Positions 6,729 through 15,371 are shown, counted from the first letter of the stretch. The stretch: DNA of 45,871 nucleotides from JBFLYO01 sp040756745 (GCA_040756745.1 JBFLYO010000031.1:1-45871), one strand, 5' to 3'. The notes: a model not told the origin generated them from the letters alone. A program made the numbers and translations.

Positions 6729-8930
6729 CTATGCCGCCTCCGGTTCGATGGTCACGAAATTCACGTTCATTCCCGTTCCCCCCATCAGCGGATCGGTGGC
6801 GTAACGGGTGATCAGCTGCGCATCGCTCGCCCCCTTGCCGCGCGCGAAGTGCAGGTCCTTCGCAGTGTGTCCGAACCCATGCACCATGTAGACACAGTCG
6901 TGGCGGATCCGCTCCGTCACAAGTGCCCGGACCCTGTTACTGAACACCCCGTCCTGATTCTTCAATCTGATGTAGGTGCCGGAGACGATCCCGTGTCGCT
7001 CGGCGGTGACGGGGTGCATCCAGACTTCATTCTCATCCATCATATCCATCAAAACTCTGTTCGTCTGCGTCCGGCCGAATGAGTGAACCGGTGCGCGGCC
7101 GAACAAGAGCCGGTAACTTCCCGGAGGTCCTTCTGCCGGCCGGTGATAGACAGGCACCGGATCGAATCCTGCATTCGCGAGCTGGAGGGAGTAGAATTCA
7201 ATTTTGCTCGATGGTGTGGGAAATTCCGCAGGGACTCCTTCAGAAAAATAAATCGGCTGCTTCGCGCCGCGGATGATCCCCTTCTTCCGCAGCTCATCGT
7301 AGCTCAGGCCCGCGGCCGTGACGCGGTGGCGCAGGTACTCTTCGATGTCCTTCCAGGGAAAGTACTGCTGCAGCCCGAGCGACTCGGCGAGTTTTTTTGC
7401 GATCCACCAGTTCGGTTTCTGCTCGTGCGGCGACTCGACCACGGGCTGGCGGAGGGCAACGAAGGGCTCGCGGAACCATTCCACGTTCAGATCGTCGAAC
7501 CGCTCGAGATACACCGACTCCGGGAGCACCACGTCGGCCCATCCGGCGATTTCGTTCGGTACGACATCGATAACCACCAGCAGGTCGAGGTTTTGTATCG
7601 CCGCGATCGTTTCTGCCTCGTTCGGGAGAGCATGAATCAGATTCGTGGCGTAGACGAACCACCCCTTCACGGGATAGGGGAGGCCGGTAAGCGTGGCCTC
7701 CCGAATGCCCGTTGAGATTGTTTCATGTGCAAAGGGATACTTGTTCCCGGCGTTATCCGCCTTGCCTTTCTTCGACTCCGGATATGGAGGGTACGGATAC
7801 GGAGGGACATCCATGCTCACTGGAGTATAGAAGCCGCCTCTGCGCCCCCAGCTCCCCATCAGCGCATTCAGGAGTGCTATCGCGCGGCTCCGTTGTGTGT
7901 CGTCACCATACCAGGTGGTCCGGCGGCCGGGATGAATCAGCGTCGCCGGGCGATACCTGGCCATCTCGCGCGCAGTGGTCCTGATCAGTTCGGGCTGGAT
8001 CCCGGTTTCGGGATACGCCCATTCGGGCGTGTATTGAGCAATCGACTGGACGAATTGCTCGAACCCGAACCCGTACGTCCCAACGTAGTCTTTGTCGTAG
8101 AGTCCTTCATTCACGACCACGTTCGTCCAGGCAAGGAGCAGGGCGAGGTCGGTCCCCGGCTTGATCGGGAGGTAATAACGAGCCTTGCTTGCGGCGACGG
8201 AGAAGCGAGGGTCGACCACTATAATAGAGGCGCCGTTCCCGACTGCCTCGGCGAATTCCTGCACCTGTGTATTGTGCATGTTCTCGCCGAGGTGGCTGCC
8301 GATCAGCACCAGACAGCCGGCGTTCCGGATGTCGGTCCGCTCGGGAGAACTCACGTCATCGCCGAACGTGAGGCGGAACCCGGCGTCGCGCGGCCCCCGG
8401 CACTGGGCAAACGACGGGGCGGCGATGTTGGTTGTGCCGAAGGCCTTAAGCGTGTGCTTCAGGAAATTGCCGCCGATCCCGTGACTGAACAGAGCGACGG
8501 CCTCCGGGCCGTACGCGCTCATGATCCGCTGCATTTTTTCGGCGATGTAGTTGAACGCCTCGTCCCAGGTGACCGCTACCCATTCCTCCTCGCCGCGATT
8601 GCGCTTGCGTATGAGAGGGGAGCGGAGCCGATCGGGATCATCGTGTGCGCCGATGCCTCCGGTGCCGCGCGGACAGAGCCGGCCGCGGCTGAGCGGGTCG
8701 AGCGGATTACCCTCAAGCTTCCAGAGAGAGCCGTCCTTGACATGGGCGATGACGCCGCACTTCCAAAAGCAAAGGTCGCAAAACGTCGGCACCGTCCGCG
8801 TGGCGGGAAGGTTGTTGCCGCCGGGGCCCGAGAGCATGTTGCGGGCCTTGATCATGCCGCCGCCTGCAGCAGCCATCGCCGCGACAGCGCCAGTGATCTT
8901 CAGGAATTTTCTGCGTGAGAAGGAATTCAC
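6729..8930 (-). CDS. Tat-exported molybdopterin oxidoreductase, Psr/Phs-like catalytic subunit
   Basis: About 733 residues. A twin-arginine signal (SRRKFLKITGAV, then an Ala/Gly-rich stretch) directs folded export. The [4Fe-4S] ligands are CDLCFWKC and, 27 residues on, CPRG. SFAQCRGPRDAG supplies the probable Mo-ligating Cys. Long molybdopterin-binding regions follow, ending in a MopB C-terminal domain. The family reduces or oxidises polysulfide, thiosulfate, tetrathionate, arsenate and others; YeeE and rhodanese neighbours favour a sulfur compound. The GTG at 8930 puts the RR motif near the N-terminus. A GTG at 9008 would add a 26-residue basic n-region and cannot be excluded; neither has a strong ribosome site. 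Confidence 0.88.
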   Translation of the reverse strand: MNSFSRRKFLKITGAVAAMAAAGGGMIKARNMLSGPGGNNLPATRTVPTFCDLCFWKCGVIAHVKDGSLWKLEGNPLDPLSRGRLCPRGTGGIGAHDDPDRLRSPLIRKRNRGEEEWVAVTWDEAFNYIAEKMQRIMSAYGPEAVALFSHGIGGNFLKHTLKAFGTTNIAAPSFAQCRGPRDAGFRLTFGDDVSSPERTDIRNAGCLVLIGSHLGENMHNTQVQEFAEAVGNGASIIVVDPRFSVAASKARYYLPIKPGTDLALLLAWTNVVVNEGLYDKDYVGTYGFGFEQFVQSIAQYTPEWAYPETGIQPELIRTTAREMARYRPATLIHPGRRTTWYGDDTQRSRAIALLNALMGSWGRRGGFYTPVSMDVPPYPYPPYPESKKGKADNAGNKYPFAHETISTGIREATLTGLPYPVKGWFVYATNLIHALPNEAETIAAIQNLDLLVVIDVVPNEIAGWADVVLPESVYLERFDDLNVEWFREPFVALRQPVVESPHEQKPNWWIAKKLAESLGLQQYFPWKDIEEYLRHRVTAAGLSYDELRKKGIIRGAKQPIYFSEGVPAEFPTPSSKIEFYSLQLANAGFDPVPVYHRPAEGPPGSYRLLFGRAPVHSFGRTQTNRVLMDMMDENEVWMHPVTAERHGIVSGTYIRLKNQDGVFSNRVRALVTERIRHDCVYMVHGFGHTAKDLHFARGKGASDAQLITRYATDPLMGGTGMNVNFVTIEPEAA

Positions 8931-9041
8931 GGTCGTATGGATGTGGCGAGCGCGTGGTCGCGGGGAGGATAGGCGTAATCGGACGGGGAGGCGCGTTGTT
9001 CGCCCCACCGTGTCATCGATTTCCCGGTGCCCCGCGTGCCG

Positions 9042-9530
9042 TCAGCTGGCCGGAGGCCCCTGGGTTTCGACGGGGATGGAGTACTGCTGAAGAATCTGTT
9101 TGAGCTGACTGCAGTCCGAAGTTTCTATGTAGACCCTGCAGGTCCTGCATTCCGTGCTCTTGCACGACCAGGACTTCTCGGTGACCATCCAGCAGGGAGC
9201 ATCGTGATCGCGATACGCAGCGCACTGGTTCCGCTCCTCTTCGGAGCACCCCTTCATCTTCCAGCATGGTATCAGTGCCATCATGCGGCGAATGCCGGCG
9301 ATGCTGACTTTCTCAGCGTTAATTGTCTTTCGGATGCAGCGGATTCTCTGCAGGTCATGCTCAGCGAACAGGCGGTGACGAGATGCCTTGCGCTGCGGTA
9401 TGATCAATCCCTCGCGCTCGTACATGCGAATCGTCGGAACGGAAACGCCGATCAGGTCTGCTGCTTCGCCGATCGTGTAGAGGCGTTGCCCGGTCTGCCG
9501 CATCAACGCGGAGGTGGTATTTGCGTACAT
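9042..9530 (-). CDS. MerR family regulator with cysteine-rich two-CW-like domain
   Basis: 162 residues. The N-terminal MerR helix-turn-helix reads LYTIGEAADLIGVSVPTIRM, then YEREGLIIPQRKASRHRLF (residues 18-54). A short helix follows, then a Cys-rich C-terminus: C89-W90, C95, C103, C113-W114, C123, C128, C131 and C140. The two CW pairs and CxxC spacing resemble the two-CW domain found in sensory proteins, so it may bind metal or an Fe-S cluster or sense thiol/sulfur redox state. It is the first gene of the nine-gene minus-strand operon and so probably its own regulator. A near-perfect ACAGGTAT inverted half-site pair lies upstream (9546-9606). Confidence 0.88.
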   Translation of the reverse strand: MYANTTSALMRQTGQRLYTIGEAADLIGVSVPTIRMYEREGLIIPQRKASRHRLFAEHDLQRIRCIRKTINAEKVSIAGIRRMMALIPCWKMKGCSEEERNQCAAYRDHDAPCWMVTEKSWSCKSTECRTCRVYIETSDCSQLKQILQQYSIPVETQGPPAS

Positions 9531-9545
9531 AGTAGTCCCTTCAGG

Positions 9546-9627
9546 ATACCTGTACTTATGGGTAGCAGATTCAGTGCCATACGGCGGGTGTCAAACTGAC
9601 AGGTATTTCAAAGGTTTTTCCACCCAT
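9546..9627 (-). promoter_or_regulatory. Candidate promoter/operator region of the merR-sulfur operon
   Basis: ATACCTGT (9546-9553) and ACAGGTAT (9599-9606) form a perfect inverted pair 45 bases apart. Inside and beyond them ATGGGT (9558-9563) and ACCCAT (9622-9627) form a second pair. A minus-strand TTGACA lies at 9594-9589, but no good -10 box follows at 16-19 bases, as is common at activator-dependent promoters. The repeats are visible; assigning them to the MerR protein is inference. The rest of the 452-base gap (9531-9982) shows only T/C-rich stretches and no gene. Confidence 0.35.
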
Positions 9628-9982
9628 ACAGTTTTTTTTCCGACAGTTGCTCAAGGAGCATTCTCACATTTGGTACCCCCGCTGAGATGAATCAGATTGA
9701 ATTGTCCGATTTAGAATTCAACGAATGCATCCTTGCCTCATGGGACTTCTCTTCCCCAATGCAGTTTGTGCGCTGTGGCACCTCCTCCACAGTGAGGCGA
9801 CCTGACCCTCCTTGTGAATTCTGAATTGGTCATTCGACTCCATTTTCCAATCTTTTCACACCCCTACCCCCTACCTCCTTATCGCTCTTCATGGCACAGC
9901 GTTTGGCCTAGTCAACCCGCATGCCTCAAACTGCGTTTTCTCAAGTTCACCGTCTTCATTCACACCATGTACGGAGGGATCC

Positions 9983-11908
9983 ATGAAGAGATTGCTCCCG
10001 GCTGTCGTTCTTTTCCTGCTCGTGGTGCTGCAGCCTGCCGCGCAGGGACAGATACACTTCACCGCAGTGCTCGACGGCTCTCAGGAGGTGCCGGCGGTGG
10101 TGACAACGGCAAGCGGATCCGGCTCGTTCGAACTGAGCGACGACATGAGCGAGCTTCGCTACGTCATCACATACAGGGGACTGAGCGGGACGCTCTCGGC
10201 GGGAGGACACTTCCACGCGGGTAAGCCAGGCCAGATCGGCGGGGTTGTGCGGACCATTGCCTCAACCGGGGGCGCGGCGTCCGCGACCATCTCAGGAACC
10301 TGGAAAAGCACCGACGTATCACAGCCCCTGACCGCGGCGCTCGTCGAGTCACTGCTTACCGGGCGCGTCTACGTGAATTTCCATACGACCGCCAACCCGG
10401 GGGGAGAAATTCGCGGGCAGGTGAACCTCGCCACGTCGCTCCACTTCGAATCGAACCTGGACGGTTCGCAGGAGAATCCTCCTGTTGTGACCACAGCAGG
10501 CGGAACGGGAGTGTTTGTGCTTGATCCGACGAGGACAGAGGTGGACTATTGGGTCACCTATCGCGGGTTGAGCGGACCCCTCAGTGCCGGCGGACACGTT
10601 CACACGGGTGCGCCCGGTCAAAGCGGTGGTGTCGTCAAGACGCTTGCTGCGAGCGGCGACTCTGCTAACGCCACCGTCAAAGGGTCCTGGAGGTCGACGG
10701 ACGGAACCCAACCGCTGACGCCGGCAATCGTTGATTCGATGATTGCAGGCAAGACCTACGCGAATTTCCATACCACGGCGCATCCGGGAGGAGAAATCCG
10801 GGGCCGGCTGGTGCTGAAGGGAGGGACAGGGTTTGTGGCGTCGCTTGAAGGATCAAAAGAGAACCCACCGACGGTGTCGAATGCGACCGGGACGGGCTCA
10901 TTCATTCTGAACAGTGCGCATACACAGGTATCGTATGCGCTCACCTACATCCGCCTTGCGAGCAACCTGACGGCGGGAGGTCATATTCACGCCGGTAACC
11001 CGGCGCGGAACGGGGGAATCGTCAAGACTCTTGCAGCGGGCGGGGATTCGTCGTATGGCACCATCTCGGGAACATGGACGACGACCGACGTTTCGCAGCA
11101 GCTCACCCCTGCGCTCGTCGAATCGCTCTTTACAGGGAAGCTCTATGCCAACTTCCACTCATCGTCGTATCCCGGCGGCGAGATCCGAAGCCAGCTTGAC
11201 ATGACAACCGGTACAGGGTTCACCGCCCGGCTCGACGGAAGTCAGGAGAATCCGGCAGTCGCCACGGCGGGTCAGGGCACCGCATCCGTCGTCCTGGATC
11301 CCGACAGGAACAGCATTCACTACAGCGTGACGTATTTTGGTCTGAGTGGTCCGCTCTCCGGCGCAGGGGGGCACTTCCATGTGGCCCCTGCAGGCATCAA
11401 CGGACCCGTCGTGAAAAACGTTGCCGCGGGATTCGATTCCGCGTCGAAGACGATCACGGACGACTGGAGCACGACGGATGTCTCCCAGCCGCTGACCGCT
11501 GCTCTTGTCGACTCTCTGGTGGCTGGAAAAATCTACATGAACTTCCACACCACCGCATACCCCGGTGGCGAGATACGCGGACAGGTAAAGTTCGGGCCCG
11601 AATTGCTTACGTCGGTCGAAACCGCGGAGGCACCTCTTCCTGAGACATTCCGGCTCGAGCAGAATTATCCAAACCCGTTCAATCCATCCACCTCGATCCG
11701 GTTTGAGCTTCCCGCTTCTTCACAGGTGACCTTGCGCATCTACGATATCCTGGGGCGCGAGGTAGCGACGCTGATCGACGGAATCGTGCCTGCGGGCGCG
11801 AGCGTGGTGAGGTGGGATGCAAAGGGGATGGCCAGCGGTGTCTACCTTTATCGTCTGACGACCGACCGCGGAGCAGTGGAAACACGAAGCATGATTCTCG
11901 TCAAGTAA
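9983..11908 (+). CDS. Secreted protein with four CHRD domains and T9SS sorting domain
   Basis: 641 residues. A signal peptide (residues 1-23, ending AAQGQ) is followed by four tandem CHRD domains of about 125 residues (roughly 24-150, 151-278, 279-406, 407-537). Each runs from an F/L-x-x-x-L-(D/E)-G-S-x-E start through a GGHxH turn to NFHTxxxPGGEIRGQ. A C-terminal T9SS type A domain (about 554-641) contains NYPNPFNPST and YDILGREVATL, so the protein is exported through the outer membrane and anchored or released. CHRD domains occur in chordin and many bacterial secreted proteins; their bacterial ligand is unknown. GGAGGG precedes the ATG by 6 bases. It is followed by a haem lipoprotein that may be co-transcribed. 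Confidence 0.93.
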   Translation: MKRLLPAVVLFLLVVLQPAAQGQIHFTAVLDGSQEVPAVVTTASGSGSFELSDDMSELRYVITYRGLSGTLSAGGHFHAGKPGQIGGVVRTIASTGGAASATISGTWKSTDVSQPLTAALVESLLTGRVYVNFHTTANPGGEIRGQVNLATSLHFESNLDGSQENPPVVTTAGGTGVFVLDPTRTEVDYWVTYRGLSGPLSAGGHVHTGAPGQSGGVVKTLAASGDSANATVKGSWRSTDGTQPLTPAIVDSMIAGKTYANFHTTAHPGGEIRGRLVLKGGTGFVASLEGSKENPPTVSNATGTGSFILNSAHTQVSYALTYIRLASNLTAGGHIHAGNPARNGGIVKTLAAGGDSSYGTISGTWTTTDVSQQLTPALVESLFTGKLYANFHSSSYPGGEIRSQLDMTTGTGFTARLDGSQENPAVATAGQGTASVVLDPDRNSIHYSVTYFGLSGPLSGAGGHFHVAPAGINGPVVKNVAAGFDSASKTITDDWSTTDVSQPLTAALVDSLVAGKIYMNFHTTAYPGGEIRGQVKFGPELLTSVETAEAPLPETFRLEQNYPNPFNPSTSIRFELPASSQVTLRIYDILGREVATLIDGIVPAGASVVRWDAKGMASGVYLYRLTTDRGAVETRSMILVK

Positions 11909-11953
11909 GGGAGCTCCCTCAGGGGACCCACAGTTCAATCAGAGGAGCATTCC

Positions 11954-12364
11954 ATGAATCGCCAGGCAACACTCCAGTCCATCGCTATGCTGTCCAGCAT
12001 CATGCTTCTCGCGGCGGGATGCAAGGACCTTGGCACGGGGCCCATGACCGGGGTCCCTGCACCGCCGGGATCGGTTACGCGGTCATTCAGCAAGGATATC
12101 ATTCCCATCTTCCAGCAGTACGGATGCTACCAGTGTCACGGGGGGACGAACAATCTTGACACGCATACCGTAGCGGGACTCCTGAGAGGAGGAGATCACG
12201 GGCCCGCGATCGTGCCGGGCAATGCCGACTCCAGCCTGATCATGAGGAAGACTTCGCCAACACCTCCATTCGGTGACCGGATGCCGCAGGGTGGGCCGTA
12301 TCTGCCGGATGGGGTGAGGGGAGTGATTGCGGAATGGATCAGTCAGGGAGCGAAGGATAACTGA
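11954..12364 (+). CDS. Small c-type haem lipoprotein
   Basis: 136 residues with a lipoprotein signal (LLAAGC, Cys23 as the lipid anchor). One haem-c motif, CYQCH, is set in FSKDIIPIFQQYGCYQCHGG, the arrangement seen in planctomycete-type cytochrome C domains. AIVPGNADSSLIMRK and RMPQGGPYLPD match the distal part of that family, where the Met can be the sixth haem ligand. It lies 45 bases after the CHRD gene, with an AGAGGAG ribosome site. The role is probably periplasmic or outer-membrane electron transfer; no partner is evident. Confidence 0.82.
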   Translation: MNRQATLQSIAMLSSIMLLAAGCKDLGTGPMTGVPAPPGSVTRSFSKDIIPIFQQYGCYQCHGGTNNLDTHTVAGLLRGGDHGPAIVPGNADSSLIMRKTSPTPPFGDRMPQGGPYLPDGVRGVIAEWISQGAKDN

Positions 12365-12369
12365 GAAAA

Positions 12370-12461
12370 GCCGGAGAGTAGGGAGTAAGGTGGTAGGGGG
12401 CAAGGAGGGAGCGCTCCACCCTTACGCCCTACCCTGTACCCCTTACTTCCAGCTCCCTTGA
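12370..12461. repeat. Inverted G/C-strand text-like repeat between convergent genes
   Basis: The gap between two convergent genes is filled by purine-rich AGTAGGGAGTAAGG-type sequence, then its pyrimidine-rich counterpart (CCCTTACGCCCTACCCTG). It could fold into a long imperfect hairpin and stop transcription from both sides. Its first 21 bases differ at two positions from those at 32706-32726, so it belongs to a dispersed family. Confidence 0.55.
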
Positions 12462-12472
12462 TGCAACGACGC

Positions 12473-13303
12473 TCACTTGCCAACGTGCCAGTGCAAGATC
12501 GCCGGCGTGCCGTCTGGGGAGCGGCTGAAGACGATGGTGTGATAGTGCGGTTTAGCTTTTCCTGCCAGGGGTTCGGTGCGAAAGACCATGTACGCCGTCT
12601 TCTCCGCCCCGAAGATCTGGCTTGTTGTAAACACGACCTTTCTTTCGCTTTCCTCTATTGTGCCCTTTCCTGCCTGCTGGTCCCGAACGACATCATGCAA
12701 CTGCTTCAGATACCCCCCTGCAATAGCGGTAGCGTGTGGTGCGAGCAGCGTGGAAATATCCTGTGGTGATTTGCTACCCTCCAGGAGCCCGCGAATTGCT
12801 GCCACTAGGAGGCTGTCCTTCGGAGAGACTGTCTCGCGCGCGGTAGGAAGGGTGTCGGGTTTCCCGGATAACTTGTATCTGAACGGGACCGAGACCCAGA
12901 CGGCAACGGGCGTGTTTCCGATGTACGCCGGCTTGAACACAAACTTCTTCGCTGCCTCGATTGACGGGGCGTTGAAGATTTCAGCGTCGCTTTTCAACAC
13001 GACGACGTCACGCACGGCGCCGGTCGAATCCACCCAGATCTTCACCCACACCTTTCCTTCCATCCCCGCCTTCTGGGCAAGCTCGGGGAAGTAGGGGTCG
13101 ACTTTCTTGATGACCTCGGGTTGAACGTCGACATCGATAAAATCCGCCGGCGGTCTCCCCTTTGACGTATCCTGAACAGCGGTGATCAACGGATTGGAAA
13201 GTGCAAGCAGGGCACTGCTGTCCTGATCCGCCTGTTCCGGCTCCTGGGCGAATGCGGAGACGCCGACAAGGAGAGCGGCGAAGAGCGCAAATTTGTGATT
13301 CAT
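12473..13303 (-). CDS. TonB-like periplasmic protein with extra C-terminal domain
   Basis: 276 residues beginning with a signal peptide (MNHKFALFAALLVGVSAFAQ). A TonB C-terminal-type domain spans about residues 58-145: VDPYFPELAQKAGMEGKVWV, then WVDSTGAVRDVVVLKS and a terminal FVFKPAYIGNTPVAVWVSVP. The last 120 residues are a separate region not recognised. There is no long Pro-rich linker, so this is a TonB-domain secreted protein rather than a classical inner-membrane TonB. GGAGG sits 5 bases before the ATG. It follows the anti-sigma gene by 14 bases and closes a sigma/anti-sigma/TonB operon. Confidence 0.82.
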   Translation of the reverse strand: MNHKFALFAALLVGVSAFAQEPEQADQDSSALLALSNPLITAVQDTSKGRPPADFIDVDVQPEVIKKVDPYFPELAQKAGMEGKVWVKIWVDSTGAVRDVVVLKSDAEIFNAPSIEAAKKFVFKPAYIGNTPVAVWVSVPFRYKLSGKPDTLPTARETVSPKDSLLVAAIRGLLEGSKSPQDISTLLAPHATAIAGGYLKQLHDVVRDQQAGKGTIEESERKVVFTTSQIFGAEKTAYMVFRTEPLAGKAKPHYHTIVFSRSPDGTPAILHWHVGK

Positions 13304-13317
13304 AATATCCTCCATTG

Positions 13318-13764
13318 TCATTGTACGGGTTTCCTGTCAGCAGGCTGCGGTGCATGAACCTCGATAGCAGGAAGACTCATGATATAAACAGTCTCCTGCT
13401 TCTGTGGCTGTTGCGGCGGGGCGCTGAGCCAGAGACTGACTGAGAAGAGCGTGATTGTCAGCAGCGTCACCGCGATTGCCGCAGCGGCGGCAAGAGGTAT
13501 CTGAATACGCGATGCCAACAAGCGCCGGACCGGCGTCGATCGAGTCTGCGGCAGACGGAGGGACAAGACCCTTCGGTCGAGCGCGGGCGGGACTGGAATC
13601 GGCGGAGCCGACAGGAGCGTGCTCCGCATAGCGAGCACCCTGCTCATGAATGTGCGGCACGTGCCGCATTCTGCGAGATGTCCAAACATCGCGGCAGCGT
13701 CGAGGCCGCTGACCTCACCGTCGACGTACGCACTGCTGTGCATCTGTGCTTCTTCATGTGTCAT
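13318..13764 (-). CDS. Anti-sigma factor with zinc-finger-like N-terminus
   Basis: 148 residues. The N-terminus carries the ZAS pattern H-x3-C-x2-C as FGHLAECGTCRTF, preceded by SSAYVDGEVSGLDA, typical of zf-HC2 anti-sigma factors that clamp an ECF sigma. One membrane helix (about residues 92-113: IPLAAAAAIAVTLLTITLF) places the C-terminus in the periplasm. It overlaps the sigma gene by ATGA (13761-13764), the usual coupling for a sigma/anti-sigma pair. Confidence 0.87.
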   Translation of the reverse strand: MTHEEAQMHSSAYVDGEVSGLDAAAMFGHLAECGTCRTFMSRVLAMRSTLLSAPPIPVPPALDRRVLSLRLPQTRSTPVRRLLASRIQIPLAAAAAIAVTLLTITLFSVSLWLSAPPQQPQKQETVYIMSLPAIEVHAPQPADRKPVQ

Positions 13765-14312
13765 GGCCGTTCCCTCTCATCCCACCATGGCGCCAGCCGC
13801 TCTGCCAGGGCTCTCCGCGCCTTGAACAATCGTGATTTCACAGAACTCTCAGTGTCACCGGTAATTTCGGCAATCTCGGCGTAGCTTAACCCGTCCAATT
13901 CCCTCAGCACGATCACTTCCCGGTATTCCGTCTTCAATGCGGCCAGCGCCGTGCGCAACGCCTCTCCGACATCCTTCCGCTCCAGGGCCATCTGCGGGGT
14001 CTCCGAGTCGGGGATAAGGTCCGGATCCGCCGTATTCCCGTTCCGTCTGCCCCGCAGAAGCATCAGTGCCTCGTTCCGGGCGACCCGGTAAAGCCATGAC
14101 CGGAGGGCCCTGGGTTCCGTGATGTGGCCCGCCTCATGCCGGAGCTTGAGGAATGTCTCCTGGACCGCATCCTGTGCAAGTGAATCATCGGCAAGCAAGC
14201 GGACGCAGAAGCCGTAGAGCCGGGCTTTGTAGCGCTCGTACAACGCCGCGAAGGCACGCGCGTCGCCGCTGCGAACCTGTGCCAGGAGCTGCTGGTCGTC
14301 CGTGTCTCGCAC
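13761..14312 (-). CDS. ECF RNA polymerase sigma factor
   Basis: About 183 residues from a GTG at 14312; a TTG at 14363 would add 17 residues with little support. Region 2 is AFAALYERYKARLYGFCVRL ... LAQDAVQETFLKLR and LRSWLYRVARNEALMLLR. Region 4 is LRTALAALKTEYREVIVLRE ... LSYAEIAEITGDTESSVKSR, an HTH for the -35 element. It heads an operon with its anti-sigma factor and a TonB-like secreted protein, which suggests that the signal comes from the envelope. The divergent hydrolase gene starts 117 bases away. Confidence 0.92.
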   Translation of the reverse strand: MRDTDDQQLLAQVRSGDARAFAALYERYKARLYGFCVRLLADDSLAQDAVQETFLKLRHEAGHITEPRALRSWLYRVARNEALMLLRGRRNGNTADPDLIPDSETPQMALERKDVGEALRTALAALKTEYREVIVLRELDGLSYAEIAEITGDTESSVKSRLFKARRALAERLAPWWDERERP

Positions 14313-14376
14313 GAGGTGATCCGGCTGACGTTGGTCTGCTGCTAAGATGCACAAGCCGGCCAAAAGTTGCTCAGTG

Positions 14377-14404
14377 TTGTTCCCTCCACGCGATTGTGTA
14401 TATT
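14377..14404 (+). promoter_or_regulatory. Probable promoter of the alpha/beta hydrolase gene
   Basis: TTGTTC (14377-14382) and TATATT (14399-14404) are 16 bases apart. The start of transcription would be near 14411, leaving a leader of about 20 bases before the GTG at 14430. Confidence 0.45.
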
Positions 14405-14429
14405 GCAGAGGATATCCAATTGGCCGGAA

Positions 14430-15371
14430 GTGCAGATTTTGCGACGAATATTGTTTGCGGGCCTGATCCTGACAGGGGTGTTGAGCGCCACTGCGTGGTA
14501 CTATTATGGCAAGGATTACACGAGCGAATTCGCCGCGAAGAAGGGAACGCTCTCCGAATTCAACGTCTCGCCGGCGGGAAGAGATTCGATGTTTGAAAAG
14601 TCATGGCTCACGCTGAAGACGGAAGCAGGATTCAGCGTCGAATGCGGCATGCTGGTGCCGCGCACGGCAGGGAAGAAATATTCTGCGATCATCCTGCTGG
14701 GTGGAAAAGCAACCGGCAAACACGCTGTCGACTATGCCATCGACATCGACAACGTGATCATCGTAGCGCCCGATTATCCGTACGCCCCAAGAGAGTCATA
14801 CACACTGCTTGAATTCCTCGCCGACGTCCCGGAAATCCGCCAGGCGCTCCTCGACATGGTCCCGGCCGCAATGCTGGTGACCGACTATCTCTGGACCCGG
14901 GCGGACGTGGATACGACAAAGATCGTGCTTCTCGGCTACAGCTTCGGCGCACCGTTTGTCCCCTGCATCATTGCCAACGATCGGCGGGCTGCGGTGGCTG
15001 CCATCGTGTATGGCGGCGGCGATCTTCGGTCAATGATTCAACACAATGTTGCCCGCTACGAGGGGCCGGCGGCGAGCTGGTTCGTTGGTGCGCTCTCAGG
15101 TTTGCTGCTCGGACCGATGGAGCCGATGCGGTTTATCGGCAGAATCTCACCGACCCCGCTGATCATGATCAACGGGACAGAGGACGAACAGATCCCGCGG
15201 CGGAATGTGGAACTCCTCTATCACGCGGCCGGGGAGCCAAAGAGAATTCGGTGGCTGGAATCGAGGCACGTGAGGCCGGATAACCCGGAACTGGCGAGGA
15301 AGATCGTGAGGGCATTAAAGGAGGAGATGGAGAAAGCAGGGGTGCTTAGATCGGACAGTTTCGGATTTTGA
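14430..15371 (+). CDS. Membrane-anchored alpha/beta hydrolase
   Basis: 313 residues from GTG 14430, with an N-terminal hydrophobic segment (ILFAGLILTGVLSATAWYYY) acting as signal or anchor. The alpha/beta-hydrolase fold is shown by the nucleophile elbow GYSFGAPF (Ser), the acid in MINGTEDEQIP and the His in LESRHVRP. Together they make a plausible Ser-Asp-His triad of the dienelactone-hydrolase/BAAT-like type. The substrate is unknown. The last codons and stop lie inside one arm of a long palindromic repeat (15358-15500), so the native C-terminus may have been altered by it. Confidence 0.82.
   Translation: MQILRRILFAGLILTGVLSATAWYYYGKDYTSEFAAKKGTLSEFNVSPAGRDSMFEKSWLTLKTEAGFSVECGMLVPRTAGKKYSAIILLGGKATGKHAVDYAIDIDNVIIVAPDYPYAPRESYTLLEFLADVPEIRQALLDMVPAAMLVTDYLWTRADVDTTKIVLLGYSFGAPFVPCIIANDRRAAVAAIVYGGGDLRSMIQHNVARYEGPAASWFVGALSGLLLGPMEPMRFIGRISPTPLIMINGTEDEQIPRRNVELLYHAAGEPKRIRWLESRHVRPDNPELARKIVRALKEEMEKAGVLRSDSFGF

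Noticed and set aside
6148..6804. Plus-strand frame across the ferredoxin gene
   Set aside because: The opposite strand carries 16 correctly spaced cysteines; this frame has no features.
7725..8918. Plus-strand frame of about 400 codons opposite the molybdoenzyme gene
   Set aside because: Antisense shadow; the minus-strand protein has all family motifs.
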